DNA of 64,000 bases, taken from assembly GCA_016183805.1 (NCBI GenBank), contig JACPDX010000022.1, forward strand, positions 1 through 64,000. The letters are read 5' to 3'. Origin of the DNA: Bacteroidota bacterium. GTDB taxonomy: Bacteria > Bacteroidota > Bacteroidia > Flavobacteriales_E > Vicingaceae. Positions 7,036 to 16,456 of the stretch are shown here, one piece after another (position 1 is the first letter of the stretch; every line of letters starts with the position of its first letter). A model generated the notes under the pieces. The model searched no databases and was not told the origin of the DNA. It saw only the letters and a program-made list of their open reading frames with translations. The position numbers and the translations under genes are program-made.

Positions 7036-10006
7036 CACCCAACTTAATAGTTATCGAAACTTCTGTTCCGGCAACATTTTTAGCAGCATCATAAATTTGA
7101 TAAGGCCCTTTTACAAAACACGATTTATTGGTAATTCGGTTAATTAAATTGATTCGGCTTTTTGTTAAATCCATACCTTTTGAAACGTGTAATTGTTTTT
7201 TGTCTTGTTTTTCCTTTAAACTTGTTTCAATACCTACACCATTATCTTTAATGGTGATGATGAGGTTGCCTCTTTCTTTGTAAATTTTTACTAAAATTTC
7301 ACCATGTTTTTTTGCAGGGAGAATGCCGTGCCAAATAGAATTTTCGATGTAAGGTTGCAATAACATAGAAGGTATTTTAACCGAACTCGACCTTAAACTT
7401 TCATCAATATCAATATTAAAATCGAATTTATCTTGAAACCGCATTTGTTCTAATTTTAAATAGAGTTCTATCCGTTCAATTTCATCATCCAATTCAATTT
7501 CGTTTTCTAAGGTACTATCTAAATTTTTACGTACCAATTTAGCAAAACTTGTTAAGTATTTGTTTGCTGAAAGCTTGTCTTCCCGATTGATGTAGTATTG
7601 AATAGAATTAAGTGCATTAAAAATAAAGTGCCGGTTAAGACTTGCGTTTAATGCTTGCTGCTCCAAAGAAAGCATTTTAGCTTGATCAACAATAAGTTGT
7701 GTGGCTTGTTTTCTATGTATTCCTTTTATGCGGAGTTCAATAATTAACCAAGTAATACTTGCTAAAAAAAGCACAACAAGAATGTAAAACCACCATCTAA
7801 ACCAAAAAGGGGGATTAATGGTAACGTTAAATTTTACAGGATTAGACCAGTTTTTCATATCAACCGACCCGGCAAGTTCAAAAGTATATTCTCCAAAAGG
7901 AATATTGGAATAAGTAACAAAAGTTGCTTTTGTAATAGGCTGCCAGTCTTCATCAAAGCCAATTAGCCTGAATCTGAACCGAATTTTATCCGGACTTTTA
8001 TGATAAATTCCATCAAAATCAAAGGTAAGGTGATTTTTATTGTAAGGTAAAACAAGGTTTTTGGGTAAATGATTTTGGTCAAATGTTGCGGTATATTTTT
8101 TCCAGTTTTGTTGTTCAAAAAATAACCGTATTTCTTTTAAGTTTATTTTAGGAACTTGTAATACTTCATTTTCCGATTGAATAGAATGTTTTGTTAAACC
8201 TAAATTTGTTCCAAACCATAAATTATTTTTGCTATCAATAAATACTGCATTTTGGTTGCACTCCAAACTTTTTAACCCATCTAAATTAGAATAACGAATA
8301 AAAGAAGAAGTAGAGATGTTATTAAAATTTCTTAAATTATAAAGCCCATTATTGGTGCCAATCCATAATGAATTGAATTTATCGAGTTTTAAAAAATTGA
8401 TGTTGTTCGATGAATAATCTTCTGCAATTAAAACAGGAACAAAAGCATTGTTTTTAAAATAAGCTAGTCCATTTTTTGTTCCAACCCATAAGGTATTGGT
8501 TTCATCTTTAACTAAACTCATCACACTGTTGTCGGGTAATCCACTTTCGATGGTATATTTTACATGTGTTTTGTTTAAAGGGTTGAATTTTATCAAGCCT
8601 TCGGCAGAACAGAGCCAAATAGTAGATTCGTCTTCAATAACAATAGTTCTGATATTTGTCGGCAATTTAAATTCAGCAGTAAAATTGTATAAACTGTCCT
8701 TGTTTAGATATAATACTGATAGACCTTCTTTTGAGCCTATCCAAATATTTTCGTTTTTATCTTGTGCTAATGCATATACTTTATTGGCATTTAAACCGTG
8801 TTTTGAACTGTATGATTTGATTTTTTTTCCATCAAACATCGAAAAGCCTGTAGATGTTCCAAACCAAACGTGGTTTTGTTTATCTACTAAACTACACCAA
8901 ACCGTATTGTTTCCTAACCCTTCATTTTCAGTAAAATAAGTGTAAGTGTTATTTTCCAGTTTACAAACACCGTTTCCGTAGGATGAAAACCAAATAGCAC
9001 CATGTTGGTCTTCTACTATCGACATAATGGTGTTGCTGATTAATCCATCATTTTGAGTATAGCTAATAAATTTTTCATTTGTAAATTTTATTAAACCACC
9101 ACCATCAGAACCCATAAACATATTGCCTTCATCATCTTCAATAATACATTTTATATTGTACGATTTTAACCCATCTTTTTCAGAAAAATTAGTAAGTTGA
9201 TTTTTATTCCATTTTGAAACACCTGACTTAGACACAAACCAAATGGAACCATCTTTTTTGGCTTTAAACGAACGGATGTGATTACTTATTAACCCATGAG
9301 TTTCAGTGGTTATTTTGATGCCTGAATTTTTGTTGATTTTTAAAACACCATCACCAAAAGTTGAACACCACAATGTTCCAGTTGAATCTATATAAACTTG
9401 TGAAGCATTTACCTCGGAAATGGTGTCTTTTATTAGGTTGGAATTATCTAATAAAAACACTCCTTTTTTTGTCGATAACCATTTGTTGTTTTGTTGATCA
9501 CAAAAAATATGTCGGACATAATTTGATTCTGAAGCGTTGTTTTCATTTATTAAGAAGTACTCAAACTTTTTTTGATGGTATTTTACTATTCCTCCACCAT
9601 CGGTAGCCATCCATAAAGCTCCATTGTTATCTTGAGTAATAGAAGTAACAAAAAAAGTGCTTAGTTCCATTTTAAAATAAAAACTTTCAAATTTATTGCC
9701 GTCATATAGCGATATGCCACCCAATGAACCAAACCATAAATGGTCTGATTTATCTTTAAAAATAGCATTAATCTGATTGTTAATTAAACCGTCTTTAGTA
9801 GAGTAATTTTTAAAATTGATTCCATCAAATTTAGATACGCCACCCAACGTTCCAATCCAAATGTAACCTTTGTCGTCTTGACGTAAAGCATTTATTTGCG
9901 ATTGAATTAATCCGTGTTCAACAGAATAATTGATAAAATTGTATTGTTGTGAAAATGAATTGAATGAGAAAATTAATAATAAAACGGATGCTAAAAATAC
10001 TTTCAT
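7031..10006 (-). CDS. Hybrid sensor with beta-propeller repeats and a LytS-type histidine kinase domain
   Basis: The 991-residue protein starts with a signal peptide. About 600 residues of two-component-regulator propeller repeats follow (recurring IWIGT..G/WFGS..G blades with DG and LI motifs), then a Y_Y_Y domain (about 640-740) and one membrane helix (about 745-767). The kinase part has HFIFNALNSIQYY as the phospho-acceptor box and an HATPase region with IENSIWHG and IKDNGVGI. The usual NPHF is NRHF here. The propeller probably senses an extracytoplasmic ligand. Phosphotransfer would go to the LytTR regulator encoded six bases upstream in the same operon. Confidence 0.88.
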   Translation of the reverse strand: MKVFLASVLLLIFSFNSFSQQYNFINYSVEHGLIQSQINALRQDDKGYIWIGTLGGVSKFDGINFKNYSTKDGLINNQINAIFKDKSDHLWFGSLGGISLYDGNKFESFYFKMELSTFFVTSITQDNNGALWMATDGGGIVKYHQKKFEYFLINENNASESNYVRHIFCDQQNNKWLSTKKGVFLLDNSNLIKDTISEVNASQVYIDSTGTLWCSTFGDGVLKINKNSGIKITTETHGLISNHIRSFKAKKDGSIWFVSKSGVSKWNKNQLTNFSEKDGLKSYNIKCIIEDDEGNMFMGSDGGGLIKFTNEKFISYTQNDGLISNTIMSIVEDQHGAIWFSSYGNGVCKLENNTYTYFTENEGLGNNTVWCSLVDKQNHVWFGTSTGFSMFDGKKIKSYSSKHGLNANKVYALAQDKNENIWIGSKEGLSVLYLNKDSLYNFTAEFKLPTNIRTIVIEDESTIWLCSAEGLIKFNPLNKTHVKYTIESGLPDNSVMSLVKDETNTLWVGTKNGLAYFKNNAFVPVLIAEDYSSNNINFLKLDKFNSLWIGTNNGLYNLRNFNNISTSSFIRYSNLDGLKSLECNQNAVFIDSKNNLWFGTNLGLTKHSIQSENEVLQVPKINLKEIRLFFEQQNWKKYTATFDQNHLPKNLVLPYNKNHLTFDFDGIYHKSPDKIRFRFRLIGFDEDWQPITKATFVTYSNIPFGEYTFELAGSVDMKNWSNPVKFNVTINPPFWFRWWFYILVVLFLASITWLIIELRIKGIHRKQATQLIVDQAKMLSLEQQALNASLNRHFIFNALNSIQYYINREDKLSANKYLTSFAKLVRKNLDSTLENEIELDDEIERIELYLKLEQMRFQDKFDFNIDIDESLRSSSVKIPSMLLQPYIENSIWHGILPAKKHGEILVKIYKERGNLIITIKDNGVGIETSLKEKQDKKQLHVSKGMDLTKSRINLINRITNKSCFVKGPYQIYDAAKNVAGTEVSITIKLGD

Positions 10007-10012
10007 ATATGT

Positions 10013-10765
10013 TTAAAAAGTCTTGATGGCATTAATAAACTCCGTTAATTTTCTTCTTGAAACAGGAATAATACTTCCGTTATCCATAATAACTACATTT
10101 CCGTCTTGTCGGTTAAATTCTTTTAAATGGTATTTGGTGTTGATGATGTGTGATTTGTGTACCCGAAAGAAAATAGCTGTATTCAATACATCTTCATAGC
10201 GAGCTATGGTCATGCTGCTCACTATTTTTTTACCATCAATTAAAAATAGTTTGGTGTAACTTTCATCAGCCTCCAGTCGAACAATGTCACTGGTTTTGAT
10301 AATTTCATAACCCGTTAAAGTGGGTATGGCAATTGTGCCGGTAGTGGTTTCGTGCTGGTAATAATGTATCATTTTTTTAATGGTGTTGAAATCAGAAATT
10401 TCATCAGGATGAATTTTAATTTTAGCAACAGCCTCAATTAACTGATCAATATCAATAGGTTTTTCGAGATAATCAATAGCTCCTGCTTTTATTGCTTTTA
10501 ATGCAAATTGATTGTGTGCTGTAATAAAAATGACTGAAAAGTTTTTATCTTCTAAAGAATTCAATAAATCAAAACCATCTTCATTGGGCATATTTATATC
10601 TAAAAACAACAAGTTGGGTTTGTGAATTGAAATTTGTTCCCGAGCCTCATTAGCTGATTGTGCTTCGGCGACAACAGTTACATTCGGACAATAATCTTCT
10701 AATAACATTCTTAAATTGCTTCGAGCATGTAGCTCGTCGTCAATAATTATGGCTGAAATATTCAT
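10013..10765 (-). CDS. LytTR-family response regulator
   Basis: The receiver domain (residues 1-120) has the acidic pair IIDDE, the phospho-acceptor Asp in LLFLDINMP, and the conserved Lys in EKPID. The C-terminal LytTR DNA-binding domain (about 150-250) includes RLEADESYTKLFL, FFRVHKSHIIN and SIIPVSRRKL. It sits directly 5' of the sensor kinase with a six-base gap, so they form a regulator-kinase pair. A second paralogue is encoded 183 bases upstream in the same direction. Confidence 0.9.
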   Translation of the reverse strand: MNISAIIIDDELHARSNLRMLLEDYCPNVTVVAEAQSANEAREQISIHKPNLLFLDINMPNEDGFDLLNSLEDKNFSVIFITAHNQFALKAIKAGAIDYLEKPIDIDQLIEAVAKIKIHPDEISDFNTIKKMIHYYQHETTTGTIAIPTLTGYEIIKTSDIVRLEADESYTKLFLIDGKKIVSSMTIARYEDVLNTAIFFRVHKSHIINTKYHLKEFNRQDGNVVIMDNGSIIPVSRRKLTEFINAIKTF

Positions 10766-10898
10766 GGCGGAAAGTTTTAGTTAGCGTTGAATAAATTTAG
10801 CAACAATTTATGACCTAAAAACAGCAAACAATCCATTGGTAGTGTTTGTTTATTGATAGGTGGTTTTTGTTGATTATTTGGTAATTTTTAAATTAAAA

Positions 10899-10947
10899 AA
10901 TGTGTAGATGTGAAAATTTTAAATGACTAATGACTAATTTCTAATTC
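10899..10947. repeat. Low-complexity intergenic patch
   Basis: It contains AATGTGTAGATGTGAAAAT (10899-10917), also found with one change at 54641-54659, followed by a tandem TGACTAA-like word. It sits in the 183-base spacer between the two response regulator genes. The rest of that spacer is AT-rich with no further structure recognised. Confidence 0.5.
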
Positions 10948-10948
10948 C

Positions 10949-11728
10949 TTACAATGATTTTAATCGTTTCAAAAAATCAGTAACTCTTGCCCTTGCAACA
11001 GGAAGCGTTTTGTTGTTTTTAAGTTTGGCATAATAACCGTCGGAATGAAGATAGTCGGTTAAATAATTGAGGTTGATAATGTACTTTTTATGTATTCTAA
11101 AAAAGGTATTTGGATTTAAAATGTCTTCATAAATTTTTAAGGTACGGGTATCAAAATAATGAGTGCCATCTTCAAAAAAAATGTTGGTGCAATTACCTTC
11201 TCCTTCAACGTAAATAATGGAACTGTCTTCAATAATTTTTATACCTTTTAAGTGCGAAATAGTAATTTTATTGGAGTTAGGTTGTTGATGGATATGCCTC
11301 GAAAAATTTTCGATAGAATCGTGATACGTTTTTATGTTGCTTTTATCATCAATAAACAATTGTTTGTATTGTAAAAGTTTATCAACGGCAATACGTAAAT
11401 CTTCAATGTCGATAGGTTTTAGAATGTAGTGTATGGCATTGGCATGAAAAGCTTTTACTGCAAATTCCTTAAAGGCGGTTACAAATACAATTTGAAAATT
11501 GTTGTTTTTTACATCTTCCAACAAGTCTAAACCTTCTTCGTTGCTGGGCATTCTGATGTCTAAAAAAACAGCTTCCGGTTTTTTGTTTTTTATAAGTGTT
11601 CTGGCTTGGTCAACATTTTCAGCCATGCCAATTACTTCAATTTCGGGGCAAAATTCGTTTAACAGCATGAGTAAATTTTCTCGTGCCATCATTTCATCGT
11701 CAACTATTATTGCAGTAATTTTTTCCAT
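10949..11728 (-). CDS. LytTR-family response regulator (second copy)
   Basis: It has the same architecture as its neighbour: receiver with IIVDDE, AVFLDIRMP and LKPIDIEDL, then a linker, then LytTR with YVEGEGNCTNIFF, FFRIHKKYIIN and TLPVARARV. Its length of 259 residues is normal. The start codon overlaps the stop codon of the preceding 92-residue protein (TAATG), which implies translational coupling. No second kinase is adjacent, so it may share the sensor at 7031-10006 or respond to a distant one. Confidence 0.9.
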   Translation of the reverse strand: MEKITAIIVDDEMMARENLLMLLNEFCPEIEVIGMAENVDQARTLIKNKKPEAVFLDIRMPSNEEGLDLLEDVKNNNFQIVFVTAFKEFAVKAFHANAIHYILKPIDIEDLRIAVDKLLQYKQLFIDDKSNIKTYHDSIENFSRHIHQQPNSNKITISHLKGIKIIEDSSIIYVEGEGNCTNIFFEDGTHYFDTRTLKIYEDILNPNTFFRIHKKYIINLNYLTDYLHSDGYYAKLKNNKTLPVARARVTDFLKRLKSL

Positions 11729-12006
11729 TAACTAAACCATCTTAAAATAAAAAATTTCTTTTTAGGTTTACCAACGTTTTTCGACTTTTTAGCCGATTGT
11801 TTCATCCGTTTTCTTACTGCTTTTGTCTGTATCTTTTCATGTCGTTTTTTACCAAGTTTCATAGATTTTTCTTCCGACTTTTTTTTCTCAATTTCTTGCT
11901 TTTCAAGCATTTTTTTCTGCTTTTTTATTGCTTTGGTTTCTTGCCCAAACGATGCCAAACAAAAGCATAATGTTAAAATCGTGAAAAGGTATTTTAGCTT
12001 GTTCAT
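11728..12006 (-). CDS. Small secreted Lys-rich protein (92 aa)
   Basis: ATG at 12006 gives MNKLKYLFTILTLCFCLASFGQ, a clear signal peptide; the frame is open further upstream but without a sensible leader. The mature part is extremely basic (KQKKMLEKQEIEKKKSEEK, then KKSKNVGKPKKKFF) and ends in FILRWFS. It is not a recognised family, although similar periplasmic basic peptides occur in Bacteroidota. It overlaps the response regulator start by one base, so a functional link to that regulator is plausible. Confidence 0.65.
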   Translation of the reverse strand: MNKLKYLFTILTLCFCLASFGQETKAIKKQKKMLEKQEIEKKKSEEKSMKLGKKRHEKIQTKAVRKRMKQSAKKSKNVGKPKKKFFILRWFS

Positions 12007-12049
12007 GTTAGGAATAAGTTTTTGTTGAGTCGAATTTACTAATTTTACC

Positions 12050-12375
12050 ATGATGAAGAAATTATTTGCAACCCTGAATTTGTTCATTTACAAGTAGATA
12101 ATGGTTGGACTTATGTTTCTGGAGGTTCAAGAGGTATTTTATTGTACCGCATTTCTGCCGGAAATTTTAAAGCTTTCGACCGGCATTGCCCTTACAACCC
12201 TTCGAGTAGTTGTGGTTTGGTTTCGGCAGATGTAACCAATTTGGTTGGTATCGACGATTGTTGTGGCTCTAGGTTCATGTTATCATCAGGGCAAGTTACC
12301 CAAGGACCTGCTACACGACCATTAAAAGAATACCGAACTTCTTATGATGGGAACACCTTATCTGTATTTAACTAA
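12050..12375 (+). pseudogene. Damaged Rieske-like lipoprotein gene lacking its signal-peptide region
   Basis: The frame ending in TAA at 12373 encodes NPEFVHLQV, then TYVSGGSRGILLYR, DRHCPYN, CCGSRF and GPATRPLKEYRTSYDG. This is the C-terminal portion of a Rieske-like lipoprotein family common in Flavobacteria. Upstream, ATGATGAAGAAA at 12050 would start a normal lipoprotein, but it runs in another frame and stops after 15 codons. About 40 codons carrying the signal peptide, lipobox Cys and linker seem to be missing at the junction near 12067. In its own frame the domain has no ATG, only a TTG at 12142. The His ligands of true Rieske centres are also not evident, so cluster binding is doubtful. 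Confidence 0.65.
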
Positions 12376-13257
12376 ATGAGGATTATTTTCTATATTTTGT
12401 TGTTGATTTTTACTACTTCATGTAGTTTTAACAAAGTGTTTTTGGTGCCAGATAAGTTGGACATAACACACCAAGCATTTAAAACGGTTTACAATAAAAA
12501 TGAAGACACGCTGGTTATTGCTGATGCAACTTGTTGTCAGCCTTATTTTAAAGATAAAGAAAACCAGCCATTAGATTATCCTTTCACTATAAAAAGTATT
12601 TTTTTCGACAGCAAAAGCGGAAATAAATTAAATGCATGGATAATTACCAATGATTCGGTTTACAACGGACGGAACATCATATTTTTTCATGGTAATGCAG
12701 GTAGTTTGGTTTCGCAACACAAAATGATGTTGCCTTTTGTAAAAGCCGGATACAAGGTTTTTATGGCTGATTATAGTGGTTTTGGTTTCTCAAAAGGAAA
12801 GGCTACCCGTAAAAATGTGTTGTTAGACGGAAATTCGGCTATTGAATATTTTACCAATTTAGATACCGCAGCTCGTTGGATTATTTACGGACAATCGTTA
12901 GGCGGACATTTAACACCCGTTGTTGCGTTAGCCAATGAGCAGCTGATTGATGGAATAGTGGTAGAAGGAGCATTTACTTCGCACCAAGATATTGGAGCAA
13001 ACTCGGCAGGTTTTATTGCACGAATACTGATTGCTGAAAAATACAGTGCCAAAAAAGCCATACAACAATTTAAAAAGCCGGTGTTGATAATACACAGCAC
13101 TCAAGATGAAATTATACCCTACCGTATGGGAGAGCAATTGTTTGAGGTTGCTAACCAACCCAAGCAGTTTTATCAAGTGGATAAATGCCACGTTTGTGGA
13201 CCAATTTATTTTTCGGAAAACATTTTACAAAAAATGGATGTGCTTTTTGGGAAGTGA
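12376..13257 (+). CDS. Alpha/beta-hydrolase lipoprotein
   Basis: The 293-residue protein starts with a lipoprotein signal (LLLIFTTSC, with Cys at about residue 16). The hydrolase core has the oxyanion motif FFHGNAGS, the YSGFGFSKG loop, the nucleophile elbow GQSLGG, an acid in STQDEIIPY and a His in KCHVCG. It resembles ABHD13/BEM46-like serine hydrolases. The start codon abuts the stop of the Rieske-like gene, so they form an operon. The substrate is unknown; it probably acts on the periplasmic face of a membrane. Confidence 0.85.
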   Translation: MRIIFYILLLIFTTSCSFNKVFLVPDKLDITHQAFKTVYNKNEDTLVIADATCCQPYFKDKENQPLDYPFTIKSIFFDSKSGNKLNAWIITNDSVYNGRNIIFFHGNAGSLVSQHKMMLPFVKAGYKVFMADYSGFGFSKGKATRKNVLLDGNSAIEYFTNLDTAARWIIYGQSLGGHLTPVVALANEQLIDGIVVEGAFTSHQDIGANSAGFIARILIAEKYSAKKAIQQFKKPVLIIHSTQDEIIPYRMGEQLFEVANQPKQFYQVDKCHVCGPIYFSENILQKMDVLFGK

Positions 13258-13327
13258 TTTTTTTGATTCTTAGTGGCTTTAGCTTATTGGAGTATTTTTC
13301 AAATTATATATAATTATCAGGTGTGAT

Positions 13328-14905
13328 TTAGTAATCTGTAACTACTACTTTATTAAATGTCCTACCGTTGCTATTTTCTGATATAAAAATATAAATACCT
13401 TGTGTTAATTTGCTTATGTCAAGTGTTGTGTTGGTATCTATTTCTTTTTCTATTACAAGTTTTCCGAGGTTGTCATAAATATGAATAATGGTCTTTTCAT
13501 TAATATTACGTATTGACAATTTTTTGCTAGCTGGATTGGGAGAAATAGATATTGGCGACTCTTTTAGGTTATGATCCGTAATAGAAGTTACAAGGCAGTT
13601 TGTAGTTGTTGTTAAATTACCTAAAACAAGAGAGCAAGAGTCAATTAATGTAAAATTAGTAGATGTTGAAGTAAATATTCTATTGGTTATTGTAGGTTGA
13701 AAAATTGATGCTGCTGCACCACCAAAAGGAGTTGTATTGCAGCTTGCGACTGTTCCATTTAGATTTGTTTTTATTAATAACGATTTTGTGTCGCCCGTTG
13801 ATTTAGAATAACCAACTGAAACATAAGAATTTCCAGAGGTTATAACGGATTGAAATAAATAGCCTTGAATACTGAAATTATTACCATAATAATAATTCCA
13901 TAATGGTTGTCCTATTGGATTTATTTTTAGAAGTAGGGGATAATAGTTTCCCATTGCACCCGAAACCAAGAAATTATTATCATTAGTTTTTATAATATTT
14001 GTTGCTGAACAATCACCACTATTTATAGAATAAATTTTCCCCCAATTATATTCGCCTAAGGTATCTAAATCAAGGACAAAAGGTTGTGAATCCCCTATCA
14101 TTCCTTTTCCTTTTTTGCCAATTAAAAGATAATTATCATAAAAACCTTTAATAATTGAATTTCCAAAACATTCTGCTGGAGAGACTCCTGTCGTTTGATA
14201 TGTCTTTAACCAAGTAAAATCGCCTAAAGTATCTACTGTCAAAACAAAGGGGTAATAGCCGTTAAAATTAAAGCTCTTTGTATAGCCACTAATAATAAAA
14301 CTCTTTGCTTGATATTTTGTTATAGAAGTTGAAATATCAACATCATTACTACCTAAAGATTTTGACCATAAATAATTACCAGAGTCATCTAATTTTAAGA
14401 GAAGAACATCATTTGCCCCTGCACCAATAGAAGTTGTATTCCCTAAAATAATTAGGGTTTTATCATCATTTTCAATAACATCAATTGCTGATTCTGAATT
14501 TGGTCCACCAAAAGATTTGGTCCAAATTATTGCTCCTGAAGTATCAGCTTTAATTACAAACATATTTGAATCGTTATTTGTATAATTTGAAAAAGATGTA
14601 GTAAAACCGACCATTAATAAATTTCCGTCTTGTAGCAATCTAATTTTCCGTATACCCTCATTGTTGTATCCTCCATATGCTTTTGTCCACAAAATATCTC
14701 CGTTTATTGCATGTTTTATTAGAAGTGCGTCACTTTGTCCGTTACCAAAAGTGCTTGTAGAGCCGGCGGAGTATATAAAATTATTTTCATTGATTACGGA
14801 GTAAGTAGTTTCCGCCCCAACTCCAAAGTATTCTTTTATGAAAAGAGATTGAGCTGTTGCGAAGTTAATTGCAAACAATAAGATAAAGAATAATTTATTT
14901 TTCAT
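13328..14905 (-). CDS. Secreted protein with type IX secretion sorting domain
   Basis: A signal peptide (MKNKLFFILLFAINFATAQ) precedes about 430 residues of repeated beta-propeller-like units (ILWTKAYGG, IIWTKSFGG, YLWSKSLG, FTWLKTY). The C-terminal type A sorting domain has SISPNPASKKLSI, LGKLVIEKEI, LTQGIYIFI and a terminal FNKVVVTDY. Such propellers are found in Bacteroidota surface proteins of unknown ligand. It stands alone, flanked by AT-rich spacers, and depends on SprA-type export. Confidence 0.85.
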   Translation of the reverse strand: MKNKLFFILLFAINFATAQSLFIKEYFGVGAETTYSVINENNFIYSAGSTSTFGNGQSDALLIKHAINGDILWTKAYGGYNNEGIRKIRLLQDGNLLMVGFTTSFSNYTNNDSNMFVIKADTSGAIIWTKSFGGPNSESAIDVIENDDKTLIILGNTTSIGAGANDVLLLKLDDSGNYLWSKSLGSNDVDISTSITKYQAKSFIISGYTKSFNFNGYYPFVLTVDTLGDFTWLKTYQTTGVSPAECFGNSIIKGFYDNYLLIGKKGKGMIGDSQPFVLDLDTLGEYNWGKIYSINSGDCSATNIIKTNDNNFLVSGAMGNYYPLLLKINPIGQPLWNYYYGNNFSIQGYLFQSVITSGNSYVSVGYSKSTGDTKSLLIKTNLNGTVASCNTTPFGGAAASIFQPTITNRIFTSTSTNFTLIDSCSLVLGNLTTTTNCLVTSITDHNLKESPISISPNPASKKLSIRNINEKTIIHIYDNLGKLVIEKEIDTNTTLDISKLTQGIYIFISENSNGRTFNKVVVTDY

Positions 14906-15026
14906 TCTGATGGATTATATATATTATCCTTATCAAAGGTAATTATTTTCTGCACAACAACTAAGAATTAGGTATGGTATAAATTCATTATATCCAACAT
15001 AATTGTCTCTAAAAAATATTGGAAAA

Positions 15027-15734
15027 TTACTTCGCTTTTTTTCTAGCCCTAATATTAATCACCTCTACCATTAACGAGAAGAACACCGCAAAATAAATGT
15101 AGCCTTTTGGTACGTGGATATGTATTCCATCCAGAATTAACATAAACCCTATAAGTATTAAAAAGGATAGTGCTAATATTTGTAAAGTTTCGTGTTTGTT
15201 TACAAAGTCGCCAATGGCTTTTGCGAACAACATCATAACTAAGATAGATACAATTACAGCAATAATCATTAAAGTAATTTGGTTGGTTAAACCCACCGCT
15301 GTTAAAATTGAGTCGAACGAGAAAATAATATCGAGCAATACAATTTGAACAATGGCATTGCTAAACGCTTTTGGTTTTTTTATCTCTTTTTCAGGTGCAT
15401 CACCCTCTACTTTGTGGTGTATTTCGGAAGTGCTTTTTGCAATTAAAAATAAACCGCCGGTTGCTAAAATGATATCTCTCCAGCTCAATGCAAAACCGGA
15501 AACATTTATTACAGGGTCAGTTAAACCAATAAGCCAGGTAATACCCATTAACAATATAATACGAACAATTAGTGCCAACGACAACCCAACCAATCGAGCT
15601 TTCCGTTGGTCTTCTTTGGGTAGTTTACCGGCAACGATAGAAATAAAAATGATGTTGTCTATACCTAAAACAATTTCTAAAAATGTTAAGGTTAATAAGG
15701 CAATCCAAGTGTCGAGGGTTAGAAAAATCTCCAT
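15027..15734 (-). CDS. TerC-family integral membrane protein
   Basis: The 235-residue protein has about seven membrane helices and the family hallmarks LEIVLGIDNIIFIS in helix 1 and LLDIIFSFDSILTAVG after the cytoplasmic loop, each with membrane-embedded acidic residues. TerC proteins are linked to metal (Mn) efflux and metalation of secreted proteins. It begins seven bases after the nfu gene, so the two are probably co-transcribed. Confidence 0.92.
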   Translation of the reverse strand: MEIFLTLDTWIALLTLTFLEIVLGIDNIIFISIVAGKLPKEDQRKARLVGLSLALIVRIILLMGITWLIGLTDPVINVSGFALSWRDIILATGGLFLIAKSTSEIHHKVEGDAPEKEIKKPKAFSNAIVQIVLLDIIFSFDSILTAVGLTNQITLMIIAVIVSILVMMLFAKAIGDFVNKHETLQILALSFLILIGFMLILDGIHIHVPKGYIYFAVFFSLMVEVINIRARKKAK

Positions 15735-15741
15735 TTTTTAA

Positions 15742-16374
15742 TTATCCGTTTATTGCAACAACTTCGGTTACTTCAGGTAACATGCTTTTCAGCAGGTTTT
15801 CAATACCGTGCTTTAAAGTAGCCGTAGAAGAAGGGCAGCCACTACAAGAGCCTTTTAAAACTACTTTTACCACACCATCAACATATGAATCGAACTCGAT
15901 AGCTCCACCATCATTTTCAACGGCTGGTTTGATGTATTCTTCTAAAATAGATACTATTTTAAGGTCAAAATCGGTGTAGTCTTTACTGCTGGTTGTTGTA
16001 GTTGCTGAATTTGTATTATCAGCCATTTTTTCAGTTAATATTTCTGCTTCAAGGTGTTCTTGTTTAATAGCAACAGCACCAGTTGTGTTCATAAATTGAC
16101 TGATAAAATCACGCAATTCCATTACCACATCTTGCCATTCAATAACTTCGCTTTTGGTAATGGTAACGTAGTTGGCAGAAATAAAAACTCCATTAATAAA
16201 TGGAAAATTAAATAATTTCTCAGCCAAAGGCGATGGGCTGCCAATTCGTTGGTTCGATAAAAATTCGTACGATTTTCCATTAACCACCAACCATCTGTTT
16301 GAAACAAACTTCATGGTGTTAGGGTTCGGAGTCATTTCTGCGTAAAAAGTATATGGCGATTGAGTTGTTTCCAT
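15742..16374 (-). CDS. nfu: NifU-like iron-sulfur scaffold (Nfu)
   Basis: The N-terminal Nfu_N domain (residues 1-95: TPNPNTMKFVSNRWLV ... PLAEKLFNFPFINGVFI) precedes a linker. The C-terminal NifU domain (about 135-210) has the cluster-binding CxxC in KGSCSGCPSST. The protein delivers 4Fe-4S clusters to target apoproteins in the cytoplasm. Its length of 210 residues fits. A -7 box lies 15 bases upstream of the start codon. Confidence 0.93.
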   Translation of the reverse strand: METTQSPYTFYAEMTPNPNTMKFVSNRWLVVNGKSYEFLSNQRIGSPSPLAEKLFNFPFINGVFISANYVTITKSEVIEWQDVVMELRDFISQFMNTTGAVAIKQEHLEAEILTEKMADNTNSATTTTSSKDYTDFDLKIVSILEEYIKPAVENDGGAIEFDSYVDGVVKVVLKGSCSGCPSSTATLKHGIENLLKSMLPEVTEVVAING

Positions 16375-16389
16375 GTTTATTTTTTTTGT

Positions 16390-16397
16390 ACAAAATT
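16390..16397 (-). promoter_or_regulatory. -7 promoter box (TAATTTTG) of nfu
   Basis: On the minus strand TAATTTTG lies 15 bases from the ATG at 16374, giving a predicted leader of about 11 bases. It also serves terC. Confidence 0.5.
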
Positions 16398-16456
16398 AAG
16401 CAACAAATTAGTTTAAACTCCTTGTTAAAATCAAGAAAACTATCAAATAAAAGATG

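Noticed and set aside
8496-8939. A 147-codon antisense frame within the sensor kinase
   Set aside because: It results from the repetitive blade coding on the other strand; no signal or motif.
12885-13191. Two antisense frames in the hydrolase gene
   Set aside because: Both overlap the catalytic region of a clear alpha/beta-hydrolase and have no features.
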